In this document: positions 8,869 to 16,078 of the stretch, piece by piece
Position numbering within the stretch: position 1 is the stretch's first letter
Layout: the number at the start of each line of letters is the position of its first letter
DNA from: Oscillospiraceae bacterium
GTDB lineage: Bacteria > Bacillota > Clostridia > Saccharofermentanales > Saccharofermentanaceae
Assembly (NCBI GenBank): GCA_902782125.1
Contig: CACZMA010000005.1
Location: 1 to 64,000 of the forward strand
Direction of reading: 5' to 3'
Length of the DNA stretch: 64,000 bases
Position numbers and translations under genes: made by a program
Notes under the pieces: generated by a model
What the model was told of the DNA's origin: nothing
The model's input: only the letters and a program-made list of their open reading frames with translations
The model's database searches: none

Positions 8869-10365
8869 ATGGCTAAGAAATTATTTAATGCGCCCGATGT
8901 CAAGATCGGTATCGTAGCAGTCTCCCGTGACTGTTTCCCGGAAGAACTCTCCGTAAACAGAAGGAAGGCTCTTGTCGCAGCATACGGCGCTAAGTATGAT
9001 GCATCAGATATCTATGAGTGCCCGATCTGCATCGTTGAGTCTGAGATCCACATGCAGCAGGCTTTGGCAGACATCAAGGCAGCAGGTTGTAACGCTCTTT
9101 GTGTTTACCTCGGCAATTTCGGACCTGAGATCTCCGAGACAATGCTCGCTCAGCAGTGGGGCGGTCCCGTTATGTTCTGCGCAGCAGCAGAAGAGACACA
9201 GGACAACCTTGTCGGCGGCAGAGGCGATGCTTACTGCGGTATGCTCAATGCATCCTATAACCTCAAGATCCGCGGCGTAAACGCTTACATCCCTGAGTAT
9301 CCTGTAGGAAACGCAGAAGAGTGCGCTGATATGATCAATGATTTCGTTCCCGTAGCAAGAGCTCTCGACGCTATGAAGAACCTCAAGATCATCTCCTTCG
9401 GACCCCGTCCGCAGAACTTCTTCGCATGCAACGCTCCCATCGAGCCTCTGTACAGAATGGGCGTAGAGATCGAAGAGAACTCTGAGCTCGACCTGTTCGA
9501 GTCCTTCAAGAACCACGAGGGTGACGAGAGGATCCCTGCTAAGGTTGCAGAGATGGAAGCAGAGCTCGGCGCAGGCAACAAGAAGCCTGAGATCTTAGAC
9601 AAGCTCGCTCAGTATGAGCTCACTCTCCTTGACTGGGTAGAGGGACACAAGGGTTCCAAGAAGTATGTTGCCATCGCAGGCAAGTGCTGGCCCGCATTCC
9701 AGACACAGTTCAAGTTCGTTCCCTGCTATGTAAACAGCCGTCTCACAGGCATGGGCATCCCCGTATCCTGCGAAGTTGATATCTACGGCGCTCTGTCTGA
9801 GTACCTCGGATATGTAATCTCCGAAGATGCAGTTACACTCCTCGACATTAACAACTCCGTACCTCACGATATGTACGACGAGTCCATCGCAGGCAAGTTC
9901 GACTACAAGTTCACTGATACATTCATGGGCTTCCACTGCGGCAACACATGCTCCAAGAAGCTTGCTTTCTGCGAGATGAAGAACCAGATGATCATGGCAA
10001 GAGCTCTCCCTGTAGAGGTTACAAACGGTACTCTCGAGGGCGATATCGCTCCGGGCGACATCACATTCTACAGACTGCAGTCCACATCCGACGGCCAGAT
10101 CAGAGCTTATGTTGCTCAGGGTGAGGTTCTCCCTGTTGCCACAAGATCCTTCGGTTCCATCGGTGTATTCGCCATCAAGGAGATGGGCAGATTCTACAGA
10201 TACTTCCTTATCGAGAAGAACTTCCCTCACCACGGTGCTGTTGCATTCGGTCACTACGGAAAGGCTCTCTACAACCTCTTCACATACCTCGGCATCTGCC
10301 CTTGCGACATCGGCTACAACAAGCCTGCAGGCGACAGATATCCGAAGGAGAATCCTTTCAACTGA
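8869..10365 (+). CDS. L-fucose/L-arabinose-isomerase-like sugar isomerase
   Basis: A 498-residue protein of the fucose/arabinose isomerase superfamily, which interconverts aldoses and ketoses using a Mn-type metal. The expected metal-ligand triad is visible: Glu302 (SCEVDIYGALS), Asp326 (LLDINNS) and His356 (GFHCGNTC). The N-terminal half is a Rossmann-like domain with GPEISETMLAQQWGGPVMF. It starts 2 bases after the DUF4867 stop with GGAGGAA upstream and ends the operon before a terminator. Pairing with a xylulokinase and sharing operators with a GH3 xylosidase-like gene suggest a substrate such as D-xylose or D-arabinose rather than L-fucose; this is inference. No classical xylA is present in the window. 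Confidence 0.82.
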   Translation: MAKKLFNAPDVKIGIVAVSRDCFPEELSVNRRKALVAAYGAKYDASDIYECPICIVESEIHMQQALADIKAAGCNALCVYLGNFGPEISETMLAQQWGGPVMFCAAAEETQDNLVGGRGDAYCGMLNASYNLKIRGVNAYIPEYPVGNAEECADMINDFVPVARALDAMKNLKIISFGPRPQNFFACNAPIEPLYRMGVEIEENSELDLFESFKNHEGDERIPAKVAEMEAELGAGNKKPEILDKLAQYELTLLDWVEGHKGSKKYVAIAGKCWPAFQTQFKFVPCYVNSRLTGMGIPVSCEVDIYGALSEYLGYVISEDAVTLLDINNSVPHDMYDESIAGKFDYKFTDTFMGFHCGNTCSKKLAFCEMKNQMIMARALPVEVTNGTLEGDIAPGDITFYRLQSTSDGQIRAYVAQGEVLPVATRSFGSIGVFAIKEMGRFYRYFLIEKNFPHHGAVAFGHYGKALYNLFTYLGICPCDIGYNKPAGDRYPKENPFN

Positions 10366-10390
10366 TATCCTGATAGTTGGAAACAATAAT

Positions 10391-10424
10391 GAAGCCCGGT
10401 GCGATCGCGCCGGGCTTCTTATTT
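10391..10424. terminator. Bidirectional rho-independent terminator
   Basis: Stem GAAGCCCGG/CCGGGCTTC (10391-10399 with 10410-10418) encloses the self-complementary GCGATCGC. T-rich and A-rich flanks serve the plus-strand operon and the convergent gene at 10446-11201. Confidence 0.85.
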
Positions 10425-10445
10425 TAAAATTAATTACTATAACTA

Positions 10446-11201
10446 TTATTCAGTTTCTTCTGACATCTCTTCACCGGAAGCACCATCATCTTCGGCGTCT
10501 TCGCCCTCTTTGGTCGTCTCCTCAGCCTCATCAAGCTGATACTCTTCGTCGAGCGCGTCGCCCTCCTCGTCATCATCCGAGGTCAGCTTGGCTCCGGCCT
10601 TCTCGAAAATCCTCTTCAGGAAGATCGACTCCATAAAGGCAACGAGAGCAAAGCCCATGAAGCACATAAGGCTCAGGACAAGTACAGGATAGACGTAAGT
10701 AACAAGACCGAGCGCGAGTGTGATGATCGCAAAGAATATGGTTGAAGGTATATTTGCGAGCGACAGCAGCAGGGAATTCTTGATGACCTGCTTATTATTC
10801 TCGTCGAACCATGCGATTATCGGGAAAGCATATGCCATACAGGAGAATACGGCAAGGAGCAGGAAGTAGATAGGATACTGCGTCCATGTGTACTCCGGCG
10901 GAAGAGCCGTATTGATAAGGTATATCTCCCATACAAAGAAGCCGGTAATGGCGGCCAGAATAAGCCAGATGACCGTTGACTGCTTGAAGTTGTTCTTGAA
11001 TGATCTGAAGTATTCGCTGAAGACCGGGGGATTCTCTCCCAGAAGGATCTTGATGGTGATCCTGTTCATGGCAGTGAGTGAAGCCCCTATGGTTATGATG
11101 GGAATACAGGTTATGACAAAGCAGAAATTAACGAATATAAGGTTGCAGACCGCCGTAAGGAATATGGTTGCAGGGTGTTTTTGACTGAAGAATGATGCCA
11201 T
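10446..11201 (-). CDS. DUF624 (YesL-like) membrane protein
   Basis: A 251-residue polytopic protein with about five membrane helices between residues 15 and 190. It has the DUF624 signature near the N-terminus: an aromatic/hydrophobic first helix, then CIPIITIGASLTAMNRITIK. Residues 205-251 form a strongly acidic tail (DDDEEGDALDEEY and onward). DUF624 proteins such as Bacillus YesL are encoded next to CUT1 sugar importers in plant-polysaccharide loci, but their role is unknown. It is transcribed divergently from the solute-binding protein gene across the operator array, so it may share its regulation. The acidic tail is an unusual addition. Confidence 0.78.
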   Translation of the reverse strand: MASFFSQKHPATIFLTAVCNLIFVNFCFVITCIPIITIGASLTAMNRITIKILLGENPPVFSEYFRSFKNNFKQSTVIWLILAAITGFFVWEIYLINTALPPEYTWTQYPIYFLLLAVFSCMAYAFPIIAWFDENNKQVIKNSLLLSLANIPSTIFFAIITLALGLVTYVYPVLVLSLMCFMGFALVAFMESIFLKRIFEKAGAKLTSDDDEEGDALDEEYQLDEAEETTKEGEDAEDDGASGEEMSEETE

Positions 11202-11248
11202 TTTTGACTCCGGTTTTTATAATATGTATAGAATTACAGGCATAATTA

Positions 11249-11347
11249 TAGCAATCTGTGCAAACTAATGACAATAGAGGTCCGAAAATAGCAATATGTG
11301 TATAAAAGGAGCAAAAACAGCACAAATTGTAGCAATATGAGCAAAGA
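11249..11347 (+). promoter_or_regulatory. Phased operator array upstream of the sugar ABC importer
   Basis: AGCAA-type half-sites begin at 11250, 11270 (degenerate, GACAATA), 11290, 11310 and 11331, a regular step of 20-21 bases. Secondary GCAA/GCAC copies lie 9 bases after three of them (11259, 11319, 11340). Two are exact TAGCAATAT copies (11289-11297 and 11330-11338). A TAAAAT -10-like hexamer at 11367-11372 places the last site near the -35 position, as for an AraC-type activator. Binding by the local AraC-family regulator is inferred. Confidence 0.65.
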
Positions 11348-11430
11348 ATACTCGGGGGCTTTTGGTTAAAATATCAATACGTGAGAACCGAGACTCGGTT
11401 CATCATTTAAAACACGAAGGAGGAAATTTT

Positions 11431-12942
11431 ATGAAAAAAGTTATTGCTAGCCTGCTCTCTGTAGCAATGGTTGCAGCAATGGCAGCTGGTTGTGCTCAGA
11501 CAGAGCCCGCTACAAGCGGCGATGATGCAGCTACACCTGATGCTAGTGCAGCTGACGCTGGTGATGATGCTGAAGCTAGCGACGCTGGCGAAGGCGAAGG
11601 TGAAGGTGAAGGTGAGGGCGATGAAACAACCGCTGAGACAATGTCTTTCGGTACTGGTTCTGAAGTAATCAACCTTTGGTCATTCACTAACGAAGTTCCT
11701 AACATGATCGGTAAGTACATCGAGCTCCACCCTGAGTTCGGTGAGACCTACACTGTTAAGGTAACAATCATTGCTACAACTGATGGTGCTTATCAGCCTG
11801 CACTCGACGCTGCTCTTGTTAACGGCGGTGAGGATGCTCCTGATATCTACACAGCAGAGGCAGCATTCATCCTGAAGTATACTCAGGGTGACATGTCAAG
11901 CTATGCAGCTACTTACAAGGATCTTGGTATCGATGTAGACGCAGAGATCGAAGCAGCTGACATCGCTCCGTACACAATTGACATCGGTTCACGTGACGGC
12001 GAAGTAGTTGCTCTTGGTTATCAGGCTACTGGTGGTGCTATGATCTACAGAAGCTCCATCGCTCTTGATACTTGGGGCACAGATGACCCGGCTGAGATCG
12101 AGAAAATCGTTGGTGCTGGTTCCGGTAACTGGGATAAGTTCTGGGATGCAGCTGAGGACCTCTCCGCTAAGGGTTACGCAATCGTTTCCGGTGACGGTGA
12201 CGTATGGCACTCTGTTGAGAATGCTAACGATGCATGGATCAAGGACGGCGCTCTGAACATGGACACAGGCAGATTCGATCTCTTCGATATCTCCTATGAC
12301 CTCACAGAGAATGGTTGGTCAAACAACACATCTGACTGGACAGAGGGTTGGTACGCAGACATGCAGGGTATCGGTGAGAAGCCTGTATTCTGCTTCTTCG
12401 GACCTGCTTGGCTCATCAACTATGTCATGGCTGGTAACGTTGGTGGCGACGCTGCACCTGCAGACGGCGACTTCACACAGGGCAACACATTTGGTGACTG
12501 GAGAGTTTGCACTCCGCCGGTAGGCTTCTTCTGGGGCGGCACATGGCTCCTCGCTAACAAGGACACAGAGCAGAAGGAAGGCGTTGCTGAGTTCATCGAG
12601 TGGGTAACTCTTGATTGTTCTGAGACAGGTCTCCAGTATCTCTGGGCTAACGGCACATTCAACGGCGAAGGCGGCACAAAGGACTGCGTAGCTTCAGGAA
12701 CAGTTATGGCTATTTCTGATGGTACTCTCGACTTCCTCGGTGGTCAGGATATGTTCCCTGCATTCATCGCTGGTAACGCTAACGCTACAGGCGCTAACAT
12801 GACTCAGTACGACGAGACAATCAACAGCTTCTTCCGTGATGCAGTCAGACAGTATGCTCTCCCTGAGGGTGAGTTCTACGGCGACAAGGATGCAGCTATT
12901 GCACAGTTCGCTGAAAACGTTAACGATAACCTCGTTTTCTAA
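11431..12942 (+). CDS. Sugar ABC transporter solute-binding lipoprotein
   Basis: A 503-residue extracellular solute-binding protein (family 1). The signal peptide ends in lipobox MAAGC (Cys21), so it is anchored outside the membrane. Residues ~22-70 are a low-complexity Ala/Asp/Gly linker including a GEGEGEGEG run. The binding domain follows, with motifs such as DAPDIYTAEAAFILKY and GNWDKFWDAAEDLSAKGY. It should capture an oligosaccharide for the permeases downstream; the substrate is likely xylan- or plant-glycan-derived because of the shared operators. AAGGAGG lies 8 bases before the ATG at 11431; upstream in-frame codons lack such a site. An internal terminator follows. Confidence 0.9.
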   Translation: MKKVIASLLSVAMVAAMAAGCAQTEPATSGDDAATPDASAADAGDDAEASDAGEGEGEGEGEGDETTAETMSFGTGSEVINLWSFTNEVPNMIGKYIELHPEFGETYTVKVTIIATTDGAYQPALDAALVNGGEDAPDIYTAEAAFILKYTQGDMSSYAATYKDLGIDVDAEIEAADIAPYTIDIGSRDGEVVALGYQATGGAMIYRSSIALDTWGTDDPAEIEKIVGAGSGNWDKFWDAAEDLSAKGYAIVSGDGDVWHSVENANDAWIKDGALNMDTGRFDLFDISYDLTENGWSNNTSDWTEGWYADMQGIGEKPVFCFFGPAWLINYVMAGNVGGDAAPADGDFTQGNTFGDWRVCTPPVGFFWGGTWLLANKDTEQKEGVAEFIEWVTLDCSETGLQYLWANGTFNGEGGTKDCVASGTVMAISDGTLDFLGGQDMFPAFIAGNANATGANMTQYDETINSFFRDAVRQYALPEGEFYGDKDAAIAQFAENVNDNLVF

Positions 12943-12971
12943 TGTAACTTAGGATTTTAAGTTGCCTTACG

Positions 12972-13009
12972 ACGGCAGGGTAAATTCCAGGTTTACCCTG
13001 CCGTTTTTT
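12972..13009 (+). terminator. Internal terminator between binding protein and permease genes
   Basis: A 13-bp perfect stem ACGGCAGGGTAAA/TTTACCCTGCCGT has a 7-base loop and a T6 tail. No new promoter was evident before the permease gene, so partial read-through probably sets a high binding-protein to permease ratio. Confidence 0.9.
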
Positions 13010-13037
13010 CAAAAATTCCATAGGAGGTTAGGGAGTA

Positions 13038-14009
13038 ATGAACAATAAGAAGCTTGTTAGTTATTCCAAGTATGGCTATATCTTCGCTATACCGTTCGTT
13101 TTAACATTTTTAATTTTCACCCTTTACCCGATTGTCTACACCTTTACAATTGGTTTTACCGATCTCCACGGAGCCGGTCAGACAGAGTTAAGATTCCTCC
13201 CTTCGGTCGGAAAGCCGCTCTTCCAGAACTTTACTGATGTTATTACATCCGGTTCGTTCCAGAAGGCTTTCACGAACACCGTAAGGATCTGGATCGTTAA
13301 CTTTATCCCTCAGATGGCTTTTGCTCTCCTGTTCACCGCTTGGTTCACAGACAGACGTACAAAGCTTAAGGGTCAGGGCATATTCAAGATCCTTTTCTAC
13401 TTACCGAATATCATCACTTCTGCTACAGTAGCTATTCTCTTCCTTGCACTGTTCGGATATCCTAAGGGACCTATGAACGATATCATTATGGCTCTCGGTA
13501 TCTCTAAGAAGGCTGTCAACTTCACAGCAAGTGCTTCAACAGTTAGAGGAATCATCGCTTTCATCCAGTTCTGGATGTGGTACGGCTACACGATGGTTAA
13601 CCTCATTGCAGGCGTTATCGGTATTAACCCCGAGATCTTCGAAGCTGCGGAGCTCGATGGTGCCAGCAAGGCTCAGACGTTCTTCCTGGTTACTATTCCT
13701 TGTATCAGATCCATCCTTGTTTATGTACTTGTTACATCACTCATCGGTGGTCTCAACATGTTCGATATTCCTGAAATGTTCATCGGTAAGAACTGCAACA
13801 ACGCAGGTTTGACAACAAATATGTACATCCGTAATCAGGCCTTCCTCGGCAGCTACCTCTATGCTAGAGCTGCTGCGGCAAGCGTGATCATGTTCATAAT
13901 CATTTTGATCCTTTGCTTGATTCTTCTCTATTTCATGAGAGACAGAGACGAAGCTAAGCTCGCGAAGATTAGAAGGCAGGAGCGTAAGGCTGCTGCAGCA
14001 AGAACTTGA
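13038..14009 (+). CDS. Sugar ABC transporter permease (MalF-like)
   Basis: A 323-residue inner-membrane permease of the CUT1 class with about six membrane helices. The EAA loop that contacts the ATPase reads EAAELDGASKAQTFFLVTIP near residue 205. It forms a heterodimeric channel with the product of 14026-14889. TAGGAGG lies upstream of the ATG. No ATP-binding subunit is encoded in this cluster; CUT1 systems in Firmicutes often share a genome-encoded MsmX/UgpC-type ATPase. The C-terminus is Lys/Arg-rich and cytoplasmic. Confidence 0.92.
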   Translation: MNNKKLVSYSKYGYIFAIPFVLTFLIFTLYPIVYTFTIGFTDLHGAGQTELRFLPSVGKPLFQNFTDVITSGSFQKAFTNTVRIWIVNFIPQMAFALLFTAWFTDRRTKLKGQGIFKILFYLPNIITSATVAILFLALFGYPKGPMNDIIMALGISKKAVNFTASASTVRGIIAFIQFWMWYGYTMVNLIAGVIGINPEIFEAAELDGASKAQTFFLVTIPCIRSILVYVLVTSLIGGLNMFDIPEMFIGKNCNNAGLTTNMYIRNQAFLGSYLYARAAAASVIMFIIILILCLILLYFMRDRDEAKLAKIRRQERKAAAART

Positions 14010-14025
14010 GAGGAGGGATTTTTAA

Positions 14026-14889
14026 ATGGCTAATGAAAATAAACTGCATAAAGAATCCGTTGGTTTCAAGATCTTCGAGTACGTGATTTGTGTAATCTTC
14101 GCTATTCTTTCACTTGCACCGTTCTACATCATGTTCGTAAACGCTACGAGAGGAACATATGAGATCCAGCAGCATGCTATCTCATTGTTCTCACCTCATC
14201 CGTTCCAGAACCTCGCTAAGAACTGGGCAGTATTCAATGGTAAGGACTTCCACCCCGAGACTGGTTTTGTTAACTCATTCATCATCTCAACAAGTGTTAC
14301 GATCCTTGCTCTCTACTTCTCTTCACTCACTGCTTATTCAATCCAGGCTTATGAGTGGAAGGGTAAGAAGATACTTAATGGTCTCATCATGGGTATCATG
14401 ATGATCCCCGGTACAGTAACCATGATCGGTTTCTATCAGATGGTATATAAGATCCACATGACAAATAGGCTTGAGATGCTTATTATCCCTGCGATCGCAT
14501 CACCTATGATGGTTTACTTCATGAAGCAGTACCTTGAGGGTTCACTCTCGCTCTCGATCGTCGAGTCCGCAAGAATCGACGGCGCAAGCGAGTTCAGAAC
14601 ATTCAACCAGATCGTTCTCCCTCTCATGAAGCCGGCTATCGCTACACAGGCAATCTTTACTTACGTTTCGAGCTGGAACAACCTCTTCATGCCGTTGATC
14701 CTCCTCACCGATAAGTCTAAGTACACACTGCCTATCGTTGTATCTCTCCTTAAGGGTGATATCTACAAGACAGAGTACGGTTCGGTTTATCTCGGATTGT
14801 CTATCACGGTTCTCCCGCTCATCGTTGTATATATCTTCCTTTCGAAGTACATCGTTGAGGGTGTCGCACTCGGCGGTACTAAGGGCTGA
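14026..14889 (+). CDS. Sugar ABC transporter permease (MalG-like)
   Basis: A 287-residue CUT1 permease with about six membrane helices. The EAA loop is visible as ESARIDGASEFRTFNQIVLP near residue 185. It begins 16 bases after the partner permease stop, with GAGGAGGG before the ATG. It pairs with 13038-14009 and receives sugar from the lipoprotein at 11431. A terminator follows. An AraC-family regulator lies downstream in convergent orientation. Confidence 0.92.
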   Translation: MANENKLHKESVGFKIFEYVICVIFAILSLAPFYIMFVNATRGTYEIQQHAISLFSPHPFQNLAKNWAVFNGKDFHPETGFVNSFIISTSVTILALYFSSLTAYSIQAYEWKGKKILNGLIMGIMMIPGTVTMIGFYQMVYKIHMTNRLEMLIIPAIASPMMVYFMKQYLEGSLSLSIVESARIDGASEFRTFNQIVLPLMKPAIATQAIFTYVSSWNNLFMPLILLTDKSKYTLPIVVSLLKGDIYKTEYGSVYLGLSITVLPLIVVYIFLSKYIVEGVALGGTKG

Positions 14890-14921
14890 TACCAACTCAA
14901 ACAAGTTTGTATTCAAACAAG

Positions 14922-14955
14922 AGAAGCCGGAGATCATCTCCGGCTTCTTTAATAT
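14922..14955. terminator. Rho-independent terminator between permease and araC-type genes
   Basis: A 12-bp stem AGAAGCCGGAGA/TCTCCGGCTTCT with a TCA loop, followed by TTAATATTT. It lies between convergent genes. Confidence 0.85.
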
Positions 14956-14968
14956 TTATGATCCCTGA

Positions 14969-15895
14969 TCAGAGATCCTTTTTCCGTTTGAGCTTGTGCC
15001 TGTAAGTGGAAGGCGAGCAGCCATACTGCTTCTTGAAGTTACGGCTGAGGGAAGTAAGGTTGTTGAAGCCGCACCTTAAGGCGATCTCGCTTATCTGCAG
15101 ATCAGTCTCAGAAAGCATCTCGACGACAGCCTTGATCTTAAGAGAAGTCTGGTAATCGTAATAAGTCATGCCGGAATACTCTTTGAACAGTCTCGCGAAA
15201 TGGAACTTAGAGTAGCCGACGTAGTTTGCAGCCTCCTCCATGGAGATGTTATCGGCATAGTGCAGGGACAATCTCTCTGTGAGTCCCTTGAACTTGATAT
15301 AGATGTCTCTCTGCTTGTCGTTCTGGGATACCAGGATATCCTGCTCATACTCAGTCTTCAGCAGCATTCCGAATACTGCGAGAAGATTGGAGAAGATGGG
15401 GATTTCCTTGATCGATGACGTATAGAAGAAATACAGGTCACTGATCGCGATTAGCTTGGAATAGATGGGGTTATAGAGATCGGGATAAGTGGTCTCGTTG
15501 ATGACGATAGGCTCAGACAGAAGTGCCTTAAGCTCTGCATAGTCAAAGAAGCCCTTCATAAAATCTATATTGAACAGGAAGATGATCCTTATGCCTGCCC
15601 TCGTGCCGGATATCTTGTGGAGCGTATCCGGCGGAACGATGAGGATATCCTTCTCGTTCAGCACGATGGTACGGTCGTCGAACACATAAGAGTAGCTTCC
15701 TTCAGTGGGGATGGCTATCTCAAGTATCGAGTGCTTATGCAGGGGATAGTCCTCAGCTCTGTTGTTATACCAGATCCTGACATTGGAATTGGGGGCAAAA
15801 TCGATCTCTTCAACATTATTGCTGACGATTCGCCCGGTAAAATTCTTGATAGGCTGCTGGTAATTGCCCGGAACCGTGTTATCGTTGAGATGCAT
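14969..15895 (-). CDS. AraC-family transcriptional regulator
   Basis: A 308-residue regulator. The N-terminal half is a cupin-like sugar-sensing domain (about 40-110, with HKHSILEIAIPTEGSY and an IVPPDTLHKI segment). The C-terminal ~100 residues carry two helix-turn-helix motifs: SMEEAANYVGYSKFHFARLF and QISEIALRCGFNNLTSLSRN, ending with the family signature around SPSTYRHKL. It likely activates sugar genes on binding an inducer. Its own leader holds TAGCAATAT directly before the ribosome binding site (AGGAGGG), which would suit autoregulation. It lies between the importer and a divergent GH3 gene and is the only sugar-type regulator in the island. Confidence 0.92.
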   Translation of the reverse strand: MHLNDNTVPGNYQQPIKNFTGRIVSNNVEEIDFAPNSNVRIWYNNRAEDYPLHKHSILEIAIPTEGSYSYVFDDRTIVLNEKDILIVPPDTLHKISGTRAGIRIIFLFNIDFMKGFFDYAELKALLSEPIVINETTYPDLYNPIYSKLIAISDLYFFYTSSIKEIPIFSNLLAVFGMLLKTEYEQDILVSQNDKQRDIYIKFKGLTERLSLHYADNISMEEAANYVGYSKFHFARLFKEYSGMTYYDYQTSLKIKAVVEMLSETDLQISEIALRCGFNNLTSLSRNFKKQYGCSPSTYRHKLKRKKDL

Positions 15896-15912
15896 TGCAG
15901 ATCAACCCTCCT

Positions 15913-15921
15913 ATATTGCTA
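15913..15921 (-). promoter_or_regulatory. TAGCAATAT operator in the leader of the AraC-type gene
   Basis: TAGCAATAT reads on the minus strand immediately upstream of AGGAGGG and the start codon. This position suggests autorepression or translational overlap rather than activation. Confidence 0.55.
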
Positions 15922-15980
15922 TTATCAAGAAAGATTTTAAAGCAAGATTCGACAAATACAAGTTAACAGTCCGTAAAATG

Positions 15981-16023
15981 TAGCAAAAAGCGAGAAATAA
16001 TCCGCACTATTTAATAGCAATAT
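15981..16023 (+). promoter_or_regulatory. Operators upstream of the GH3 gene
   Basis: TAGCAAAAA at 15981-15989 and an exact TAGCAATAT at 16015-16023 lie 56-98 bases before the GH3 start. A further AGCAAGAT lies at 15941. They are the same elements as at the importer and xylB promoters. Confidence 0.55.
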
Positions 16024-16078
16024 TAGTACAGAATAAGTTAAGATAGAAATTACTAATCACAACCTCGAGAGGTGCGCT

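Noticed and set aside
11587..11622. Short tandem repeat as a CRISPR or regulatory array
   Set aside because: It is a coding GAAGGT repeat specifying a Gly-Glu linker; no spacers are present.
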